Of a stretch of DNA of 49,775 bases, positions 43,464-49,775 are shown piece by piece. The notes under the pieces were generated by a model. That model ran no database searches. It was not told the DNA's origin and saw only the letters and a program-made list of their open reading frames with translations. Origin of the DNA: Lachnospiraceae bacterium (lineage in GTDB: Bacteria > Bacillota > Clostridia > Lachnospirales > Lachnospiraceae); NCBI GenBank assembly GCA_016290905.1, contig JAEEVO010000013.1, positions 1 to 49,775 on the forward strand, written 5' to 3'. The position numbers were made by a program, and so were the translations under genes. Each line of letters begins with the position of its first letter. Within the stretch, counting starts at the first letter, position 1.

Positions 43464-43835
43464 CTAACCCTCTCTCCTTGCCATCATCAAACAGTGATCA
43501 AGATCCAGCGAATGATATTTCTTATACATCCTTATGGTAAGCGAGAGCAGCAGTGCGGTTACGCTTACCGAAACAACTATGCCCGTAAGAACAAGTCCGC
43601 TCGGTATCGGATTTATGTAAGCGCTTGCCGACTCCACTCCGTCTACTATTATCGGCGCCTTACGTCCCGTTATGTAGCCCTGGGATGCAAGGAGCAGATA
43701 TATCGCCGTATCCATTATATTCAGTCCTATTATCTTCTTTATCATGTTCCTCTGGAACAACAGGTCGGCAAACCCTATTACAAACAGGGCTACCGCAACT
43801 ATATCATTTAAATGCCTCGTTATAAGACTCCACAT
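43464..43835 (-). CDS. MnhC/NuoK-like antiporter subunit C
   Basis: A 123-residue, three-helix subunit of Mrp antiporters (NuoK-like). It shows the family's helix-2/3 loop (MIKKIIGLNIMDTAIYLLLAS) and DGVESASAYINPIPSGLVLTGIVVSVSVTALLLSL, matching the MnhC signature NPIPQALVLTAIVIG. ATG after GAGGTGG. Located between the fused MnhB-like gene and the first MrpD-like gene, the standard Mrp order. Confidence 0.9.
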   Translation of the reverse strand: MWSLITRHLNDIVAVALFVIGFADLLFQRNMIKKIIGLNIMDTAIYLLLASQGYITGRKAPIIVDGVESASAYINPIPSGLVLTGIVVSVSVTALLLSLTIRMYKKYHSLDLDHCLMMARREG

Positions 43836-43889
43836 AATCCACCTCGTCAGCCGGCTTTGGCTGCTTAAACTGTCATCTGCTGCCGGTCA

Positions 43890-44738
43890 TCAAATCCTTC
43901 CGCGTCTCACAAGCGCGTAAAAGCTGTACATTGTACATGCAACAACCATACCGACGCATATGTTAAGCACAAGAATAAGCCCGCTGCTCAATATCGCTCC
44001 GGGCGTACCCAGAGGTATGCCGGATTCAATGTGATTTGCTCCCGTAAAGAAGGAATAGCTCTTGGCAATACAATATACCAGAAGTGCAACAAGCGTTATG
44101 ATCTTAACGGTTTTGGCGTTCATGAACCTCTCGGTTGCCGAGAACCCGAATGCGCTCAAATACAGGATGAAGCCTGCGCCGAGAACGGCTCCGCCCGAAA
44201 ATCCCCCGCCCGGAGAGATATGTCCGTTAAGTATCACATAAATACCGAATACAAGTATTATCGGTATCACTATCAACGAGCTGACCTTAAGAATGCTGTC
44301 ATTCTCGGGTTCATAGTATCTCGAGTCCAGCTTTTTAAAAGCCGACTCCCTGATACCGAAGGAAGTCTTGTCCTTCTTCTCCGCTTCCTTGTCATCCTCT
44401 TTGTTCTGGCCGTCAATCCTCAGCATTATCGTAACGCATATGGTTGCCACAAAAAGAACACAGGACTCTCCGAAAGTATCAAAAGCCCTGTAATCGAGTA
44501 TCATTCCCGATACGATATTAACCGCGCCGGTCTCTTCAACACCGTTTTCAATGTAACGGCGGGCAACCTCGTTGTTGTCGGGGTTATTCTTATTTCCTAT
44601 GGCGGGCATTCCGAGCATAGCTGCCGCAAGCACGAAAAAAAGCAGGACCACCAGAACCAGTGCAGTTATCTTGTATACCGATCTGAGTTTTCCTGAAAGC
44701 CTGCTTAATATCGGTTGTAAGTCATCGTCTTTTTTCAT
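43890..44738 (-). CDS. Fused MbhE-MnhB-like antiporter subunit
   Basis: A 282-residue membrane protein that combines two usually separate parts. The N-terminal half has a membrane helix and NIVSGMILDYRAFDTFGES, the signature of the MbhE / MrpA C-terminal segment. The C-terminal half (about 150-282) has the MnhB signature (VIPIILVFGIYVILNGHISP followed by GGGFSGGAVLG) and three further helices. Its start overlaps the preceding gene by four bases (ATGA). Confidence 0.88.
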   Translation of the reverse strand: MKKDDDLQPILSRLSGKLRSVYKITALVLVVLLFFVLAAAMLGMPAIGNKNNPDNNEVARRYIENGVEETGAVNIVSGMILDYRAFDTFGESCVLFVATICVTIMLRIDGQNKEDDKEAEKKDKTSFGIRESAFKKLDSRYYEPENDSILKVSSLIVIPIILVFGIYVILNGHISPGGGFSGGAVLGAGFILYLSAFGFSATERFMNAKTVKIITLVALLVYCIAKSYSFFTGANHIESGIPLGTPGAILSSGLILVLNICVGMVVACTMYSFYALVRRGRI

Positions 44739-45028
44739 TTCTTTCCCCTTGCCAGTTTCTTTGTGGCTGTACCGACTTTAGTATTGGCGTTAAGATCTAT
44801 CTGGTCTATACGCTTCAGTGTAGCGTAGAACAGTATGCCCGTAACTCCGGCTCCTACGGCGGCTTCGGTAATGGCAAGATCCGGAGACTCCATGATCATC
44901 CAGATGACTGCCATGGCAAGACTGTACGCACTGAAAACCACTATTGCGACAAGCGTATTCTTTACCAGGCTCGCCGCGATCGCACATACCAGCAGGAAAA
45001 GAAACAATATTGAAATAATACCATCCAT
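44735..45028 (-). CDS. MbhD-like antiporter/hydrogenase membrane subunit
   Basis: A 97-residue, three-helix protein matching the MbhD / MrpA-internal (DUF4040) type. Its signature SPDLAITEAAVGAGVTG is present. First gene of the antiporter operon; six bases separate it from the end of the HD-GYP gene, on the same strand. In canonical Mrp clusters this segment is part of the giant MrpA. Here it is separate, as in Mbh-type complexes of archaea. Confidence 0.88.
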   Translation of the reverse strand: MDGIISILFLFLLVCAIAASLVKNTLVAIVVFSAYSLAMAVIWMIMESPDLAITEAAVGAGVTGILFYATLKRIDQIDLNANTKVGTATKKLARGKK

Positions 45029-45033
45029 AATCT

Positions 45034-46143
45034 TCAGTTGCTGTGCTTAACAATCTCTCCTTCTTTAGAAACAAGTTCAACAATGGTTTTTGAAAGATAA
45101 TCCTTGTCTGTATAAAGATCTATAACCTTCATGGTAGAAAGATTAACTATAAGCGGTCTTAAGCTGTTCTTGGGGTTGCTCTCGAGTACCTGACATCCGC
45201 TTCCGTCCGAGAGACGTACCAGATCTCCCTTCTTGTAAGCAGGTATAGTCTTTAAGAACATGTCTATGGCTGCGGTATCAAACATTGTCGAATACCTTCC
45301 CATGACAAACTCCATAACATCGCCCGGAAGCAGTGAATCCTTATAACACCGCTTTGCGGTCATTGCCTCATAAACATCAACCACGTGGATTATACGGGCT
45401 TCCCACAATATCTGGTCGCCCTTCAGCCCCTTGGGATATCCCGATCCATCATTATTTTCATGATGCTGGAAAGCCATCAGTCGTACGTTCTGAGTCACGC
45501 CCTTATTATCGCAAAGCTTTTTGTAGCCCTCCTCGGCATGGGTCTTCATGATCGCATATTCGGCATCGGTAAGGCGTCCCTGTTTATTAAGTACCGCAGG
45601 ATCTATGAAGAGCTTACCTATGTCATGAAGCATGCCTCCCACAACAAGCTCTTCTATCGTTTCTTTCCTGAAGCCGTTGTCGATACCGATGGCTCCGGCA
45701 AGCACTGCGGTGTTCAGGCTGTGTGTTACCACGCCTTCCGTTCCGTACTTTAACTCTTCAAGCTCCTTTTTTATGGATCCGCTGGTAAGGAGCTTGTCGG
45801 TCATTGAAACCGCGACGTCATGCGCACCGTCCACATCCTTGTTCAAAAGGGCAGCCTTCCCCTGTTCAAACTCCTTCTTAAGGATAAAGTTCTCGCTGTA
45901 CTTATCTATATTATCCGAAGGCAGGTTCTTTTTTGCCGCTTCCGGATGCTCATCAACAAGCTCAACAGTCCCTGCCTCAACAAGAACCCTGGTAACACCC
46001 AGCGACTCAAGACGCTTAAGTGCGTCCTCGGTCATGATGTTGCCCTTTTTTAAGATAAGTGCTCCGTCCTTTGAAAATATATCGCATTGAACCTTTGAGC
46101 CTATTTTAATTTTCCTTACGGAAACAATCCTTATTTCTGCCAT
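45034..46143 (-). CDS. HD-GYP domain phosphodiesterase
   Basis: Predicted c-di-GMP phosphodiesterase of 369 residues. An N-terminal regulatory domain of about 120 residues (IKIGSKVQCDIFSKDG) is followed by the HD-GYP domain: GGMLHDIGKLFIDP, THAEEGY, FQHHENNDGSGYPKGL. All metal ligands and the GYP motif are intact. The ATG at 46143 is preceded by GGAGAAGG. It is six bases upstream of the antiporter operon, so the signalling gene may be co-transcribed with the antiporter. Confidence 0.9.
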   Translation of the reverse strand: MAEIRIVSVRKIKIGSKVQCDIFSKDGALILKKGNIMTEDALKRLESLGVTRVLVEAGTVELVDEHPEAAKKNLPSDNIDKYSENFILKKEFEQGKAALLNKDVDGAHDVAVSMTDKLLTSGSIKKELEELKYGTEGVVTHSLNTAVLAGAIGIDNGFRKETIEELVVGGMLHDIGKLFIDPAVLNKQGRLTDAEYAIMKTHAEEGYKKLCDNKGVTQNVRLMAFQHHENNDGSGYPKGLKGDQILWEARIIHVVDVYEAMTAKRCYKDSLLPGDVMEFVMGRYSTMFDTAAIDMFLKTIPAYKKGDLVRLSDGSGCQVLESNPKNSLRPLIVNLSTMKVIDLYTDKDYLSKTIVELVSKEGEIVKHSN

Positions 46144-46253
46144 ATAATTACCTTCTCCAAAAAAACAAGCTATTTCTCCCTTTTGAGGTATTATAATATT
46201 TTTTTCGGAATAAGTCAAACACTTCCAAAAGTTTTACCTGTGTTTTTTACTGA

Positions 46254-46282
46254 TTGACTAATGCCCTTGTAATTGGTATAAT
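46254..46282 (+). promoter_or_regulatory. Promoter of the HD-domain gene and metY
   Basis: TTGACT (46254-46259) and TATAAT (46277-46282) with a 17-base spacer. It lies 68 bases before the ATG at 46350, so a longer in-frame reading that begins at 46254 is excluded. Confidence 0.82.
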
Positions 46283-46349
46283 TGGGAATAGTTGCTATCC
46301 GCACAAAAAAGCGGACACGGAGCGTCCAAAACAGTCAAGGAGGAACGCC

Positions 46350-48284
46350 ATGAAGAAGGAAAGCCTGAATCCGGCACTGATAAGAGCTGTTTACAGTTCT
46401 TACAGGAATCAGCGCAGGATACTCAACGACCTTAATATAAAAATGAGTACCGCTTCTTCAGAAGACGAATGGATCTCAGTCTTTAAAGAGCGTTCTGACA
46501 CATTAAGGGTCGCATATGATGTAAATACCGAGACCGGCGCCCTTATCTCCAACGTGCTTTTTTCGGACAACAAGCTTACCTATGAATACGCCGAAGCTTT
46601 TTTCCACGAAGACTGCAAAAACGCCTCCGATTCCGAACGTGATGTCTTTATCAGCTGCAATACGCTCGAAAAGCTTGCGGTATTTTACCGTGAAAGGCAC
46701 GATCTGTTAAGGCTCATTCCGATCCTGAACGATCTTGGCAAGCTGTACTCGGCTACGGTAAAGATGTACTATGACGAAAACTATATAAAAGCCCTTAACT
46801 GCTTCAGGGAAGTCCTGGATTACAAAGGAAATTACAACATCATCCCGGAGATTTCCGTCAGAAAGCTGTTTTTCGAAGCCTACTATAATCTGTGCTGTGT
46901 TCTGCCCATCATGGAAACCAAATATACCATTACGGCTTCCGAGGCTCTTGACTATCTCCTTGAGGTGCTTTCTTTTTACAATTCGCCCTTAGTCCAAAGG
47001 ATAGACGGCGGGAACGAGGACATAAGGCTCAGCGTTGAGCTCATCAAGCAGAACTGGCTCTGGATAGAATACAGGATAGACAGCGCGGATCCCGAAACAA
47101 AATCCGCTTTCATCAAGGTCGCCCACAGCGTGTACGATGATTCCGTAAAGGCTTTTGATAATGATGTAACAAAGATCCCGGTATCCACCATCCTGTCCTA
47201 TCAGCACGCACTGATACTCGAAGGCTCAACCTCATATATCGACGCCGTCAACTACATGATGGATTTCTATTACAAAAGGAGAGCTGTCGAGCCCCCGCTG
47301 TCATCAGCTTCAAAGATGAACCTTGACGATTTCTACTTCGAAACCAAGATTCCCATAGCCATGATCAAGTGGCTTGATAAGATAGACATTCTCTCCGAAA
47401 TGTGCGGTTCCATGCGTAAAAAGCTTATGAACGAGCTTAATTCCTATTATATCACACTGTCGGAGCATGGGATATTCTCCCATCTTATCTATGAATCCGC
47501 ATGTGAATGGTGTTTCTTCGCCATCAATTACATAAGCGGTGCGCAGGAAAAAGAGGATTTTATCACGGAAATGCTCATAAACAGGCAGCCTCTGACCTTC
47601 TTTGACGCATATCTATCCTCAGACCTTGCCGCACTCATCACTGAAAGCCTTTATCTGCATCAGCCGATATTGCTGAACTCGGTTGAGAATTGTCTTAAGA
47701 ACTTTAAGCGGCCCGCAGGAAGACTCGACGTAATAAGATTTATCAGGAAATGCGCTCTCTTCCATGACGTCGGCCTTAACCGCCTGTGCAGCATAAAAGG
47801 CATTCAGTACAGGGCTCTTGACGAAACCGAGCGTTACGTCTTAAGGAAGCATACCGAGCTTGGTGCCGAGCTTTTTACCGGAGAACTTTCCATCTACAGG
47901 GAACCCGTACTCGGACATCACAAATATTATGACCAGACGGACGGATATCCCGAAAATGTCGATATGTCCAATTCACCGCTCCGTATCGTCTGCGACATAC
48001 TTGCCATATGCGACGCATTAAATGCCGGAACCGACAGTATCGGAAGATGCTATAAGGAACCGAAAGATTTTTCAATCGTGCTTTCGGAGCTTATCACATT
48101 CTCCGGAACACGTTATAACACAAACCTTGTAAACCTGTTCCTCGACGACATGGAGCTGTCCTGCAAGGTGGACAGTCTCATTTCAAACAACAGGTTAAAG
48201 ACTTATTACGATTACCATGTAAGGTATTATGAAAAGATTTCAAATATAAAACACCAGGAGGATCATTATGAATTCCACAGTTGA
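46350..48284 (+). CDS. HD-GYP-like domain protein with altered HD motif
   Basis: A 644-residue protein: a long helical N-terminal region (about residues 1-460, repeat-like and without membrane segments) and a C-terminal HD-GYP-like domain. The metal motif HDIGK is replaced by FHDVGLNRL (K lost), while the HH pair and GYP are kept (LGHHKYYDQTDGYPE), followed by ICDALNAGTD (expected D-x-x-D-A, partly kept). Either a divergent phosphodiesterase or a binding-only sensor. ATG with AAGGAGG. It overlaps metY by 17 bases, which suggests co-transcription. Divergent from the intact HD-GYP gene. Confidence 0.75.
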   Translation: MKKESLNPALIRAVYSSYRNQRRILNDLNIKMSTASSEDEWISVFKERSDTLRVAYDVNTETGALISNVLFSDNKLTYEYAEAFFHEDCKNASDSERDVFISCNTLEKLAVFYRERHDLLRLIPILNDLGKLYSATVKMYYDENYIKALNCFREVLDYKGNYNIIPEISVRKLFFEAYYNLCCVLPIMETKYTITASEALDYLLEVLSFYNSPLVQRIDGGNEDIRLSVELIKQNWLWIEYRIDSADPETKSAFIKVAHSVYDDSVKAFDNDVTKIPVSTILSYQHALILEGSTSYIDAVNYMMDFYYKRRAVEPPLSSASKMNLDDFYFETKIPIAMIKWLDKIDILSEMCGSMRKKLMNELNSYYITLSEHGIFSHLIYESACEWCFFAINYISGAQEKEDFITEMLINRQPLTFFDAYLSSDLAALITESLYLHQPILLNSVENCLKNFKRPAGRLDVIRFIRKCALFHDVGLNRLCSIKGIQYRALDETERYVLRKHTELGAELFTGELSIYREPVLGHHKYYDQTDGYPENVDMSNSPLRIVCDILAICDALNAGTDSIGRCYKEPKDFSIVLSELITFSGTRYNTNLVNLFLDDMELSCKVDSLISNNRLKTYYDYHVRYYEKISNIKHQEDHYEFHS

Positions 48285-49542
48285 CACAAAATGTGTACAG
48301 GCAGGCTATGTGCCTAAGCAGGGTGAACCCCGTCAGGTTCCCATTTACCAGAGTACCACTTTCAAGTATGATACCAGTGAACAGATGGGAAAGCTCTTTG
48401 ACTTAGAGGCTTCGGGATATTTTTACACCCGTCTCCAGAATCCGACAAACGACCTTGTCGCTTCCAAGATTGCCGCACTTGAGGGCGGTGTGGCTGCAAT
48501 GCTCACTTCTTCGGGACAGGCTGCCAATTTCTATGCGGTATTTAATATCTGCGAGACCGGAGATCATTTCATCTCCTCTTCTTCCATATACGGAGGAACC
48601 TACAACCTTTTCGGCGTAACCATGAAAAAGATGGGCATCGAATGTACATTTGTCGATAACGACATTTCCGAAGAGGAACTTGAGAAGCTTATCAGACCAA
48701 ATACAAAATGTATCTTCGGTGAGACTATAACCAATCCTACGGTAAATGTTTTTGATATAGAAAGATTTGCCAATGTAGCTCACAGGAACGGCATTCCGCT
48801 TATTATGGACAACACATTTGCAACTCCCGTTAACTGCCGTCCTTTCGAATGGGGCTGTGACATCGTTACCCATTCAACCACAAAGTACATGGACGGTCAG
48901 GCAGTTTCTGTCGGCGGCGCTATCGTTGACAGCGGAAACTTTGACTGGATGGCTCATGCCGAGAAATTCCCCGGACTCTGTACTCCCGATGAGAGCTATC
49001 ACGGCTTAACCTATGCCACCAAATTCGGAAAGGCAGCATATATCACAAAAGCAACCTCGCAGCTCATGCGCGACCTCGGCTCTATACAGTCACCCATGAA
49101 TGCATTCTATATCAATCTTGGTCTTGAGACCTTGCATGTACGTATGCAGAGACATTGCAGCAACGCTCTCGCTGTTGCTAAATTCCTTGAGAGCAATGAC
49201 AAAGTCAAGTGGGTTCATTATCCCGATCTTGAAAATGACAAGTGCCACGCACTTCAGCAGAAATATCTCCCGAAGGGATCGTGCGGAGTTATCGCCTTTG
49301 CGGTAAAGGGCGGCAGGGAAGCAGCAATTAAGTTCATGGATAACCTCAAGTTTGCATCGATCGTTACTCATGTAGCTGACGCAAAGACCTGTATCCTTCA
49401 TCCCGCAAGCCATACCCACCGTCAGTTAAGCGACGATCAGTTACGAGAGGCCGGAGTAGATCCCGATCTTATCCGTTTCTCGGTAGGTATCGAGGATGTA
49501 AATGATATAATCGCAGATATTGAGCAGGCATTAAATGCATAA
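48268..49542 (+). CDS. metY: O-acetylhomoserine sulfhydrylase (Cys/Met-metabolism PLP enzyme)
   Basis: PLP-dependent enzyme of 424 residues that makes homocysteine from O-acetylhomoserine and sulfide. Seen: the PLP lysine in HSTTKYMDGQ, the cofactor-binding TSSGQAANFYAV and MDNTFATP, and the C-terminal IRFSVGIED. The N-terminal TKCVQAGYVPKQGEPRQVP and length (about 425) favour MetY over cystathionine gamma-synthase types. GGAGG precedes the ATG, which lies inside the end of the preceding gene. Confidence 0.9.
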   Translation: MNSTVDTKCVQAGYVPKQGEPRQVPIYQSTTFKYDTSEQMGKLFDLEASGYFYTRLQNPTNDLVASKIAALEGGVAAMLTSSGQAANFYAVFNICETGDHFISSSSIYGGTYNLFGVTMKKMGIECTFVDNDISEEELEKLIRPNTKCIFGETITNPTVNVFDIERFANVAHRNGIPLIMDNTFATPVNCRPFEWGCDIVTHSTTKYMDGQAVSVGGAIVDSGNFDWMAHAEKFPGLCTPDESYHGLTYATKFGKAAYITKATSQLMRDLGSIQSPMNAFYINLGLETLHVRMQRHCSNALAVAKFLESNDKVKWVHYPDLENDKCHALQQKYLPKGSCGVIAFAVKGGREAAIKFMDNLKFASIVTHVADAKTCILHPASHTHRQLSDDQLREAGVDPDLIRFSVGIEDVNDIIADIEQALNA

Positions 49543-49577
49543 GAACCGGTAACATATGTCAATTTCATTAAGTTTGT

Positions 49578-49684
49578 GTCATTCTGAACGAAGTGAAGAA
49601 TCTTTGGACCTTATGTATTAAGATCCTTCGCTGACGCTCAGGATGACAGGCTGGGTAAGTTCCTTTGCTGACGCTCAGGATGAC
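49578..49684. repeat. Dispersed palindromic repeat, expanded copy
   Basis: One arm GTCATTCTGAACGAAGTGAAG (first 20 bases shown in 49578-49598) and two tandem opposite arms containing CTTCGCTGACGCTCAGGATG and CTTTGCTGACGCTCAGGATG (49625-49684). It follows metY and precedes the terminator. Confidence 0.8.
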
Positions 49685-49724
49685 AAACAGAGATTAACTT
49701 AATAACATTTGTAACATATTTATG

Positions 49725-49766
49725 CAGTAAAAAAGGAGACCGCCGCGGTCTCCTTTTTTTACTGCA
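49725..49766. terminator. Terminator after metY, bidirectional
   Basis: A long stem: GCAGT, an A-run and GGAGACC pair with GGTCTCC, a T-run and ACTGC, with a GCCGC loop and a one-base bulge. A-rich and T-rich flanks allow it to act in either direction. Confidence 0.9.
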
Positions 49767-49775
49767 ATCTTTTGG

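Noticed and set aside
1-49775. CRISPR arrays
   Set aside because: No set of regularly spaced short direct repeats was seen. The dispersed repeats are palindromic and far apart.

Overview
The window looks like a chromosomal segment of a Gram-positive anaerobe of the class Clostridia, most likely family Lachnospiraceae. This is inferred from gene content and signals: an LTA-synthase-family enzyme, strong AGGAGG-type ribosome binding sites with several TTG/GTG starts, TTGACA-N17-TATAAT promoters, a Tad-like locus of the type carried by Clostridia, and an Mbh/Mrp-like antiporter operon. No rRNA, tRNA, CRISPR array or intact insertion sequence was seen. Most of the window is read on the minus strand.

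Layout. 1-220: a structured repeat plus a half-copy of a short palindromic repeat. 219-2079: era (-), a cold-shock gene (+) with promoter and terminator, and a PilZ gene (-). 2219-8153 (-): an operon of S-adenosylhomocysteinase, an SH3/amidase_3 wall hydrolase, dapF and an LTA-synthase-like enzyme. 8411-13477 (-): proB, recJ and a secDF fusion. 13762-14643 (+): a DegV lipid-binding protein. 14682-28408 (-): a 14-gene Tad/Flp-like secretion or pilus locus. It holds a CpaB-like SAF protein, a ParA-like protein without the Walker A lysine, a TadA ATPase, a fused TadB-TadC membrane protein, six small membrane-anchored proteins (one of only 38 residues), an M50-like membrane protease and two large secreted proteins. 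28679-30362 (-): asnA and a CYTH-domain gene. 30754-34372 (+): a damage-response cassette of XRE repressor, ImmA/IrrE protease, Y-family polymerase, YolD-like protein and SRAP/HMCES protein. 34369-36602 (-): a phosphoglucomutase/phosphomannomutase and a CheX-like protein. 36734-45028 (-): a seven-gene Mbh/Mrp-like cation/proton antiporter with four large NuoL/M/N-type subunits. 45034-48284: two divergent HD-GYP-type genes. 48268-49542 (+): metY, then repeats and a terminator.

How the genes fit together. The 30.4-34.4 kb cassette is the most system-like element. A perfect-spacing promoter is overlapped by a repeated CACG-TT-CGTG box and followed by a leader of about 200 nt containing a four-hairpin element. 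That element recurs in inverted orientation at the start of the window. The promoter drives an XRE repressor and an HExxH protease, a pairing like DdrO/IrrE of Deinococcus, ahead of translesion synthesis and abasic-site protection genes. The inferred logic is that damage activates the protease, the repressor is cleaved, and the mutasome and SRAP genes are induced. The Tad-like locus lacks a recognisable prepilin peptidase but has its own membrane metalloprotease. c-di-GMP-type functions (PilZ, HD-GYP and a degenerate HD-GYP) and CheX suggest motility or surface control nearby. ahcY and metY belong to methionine/SAH metabolism.
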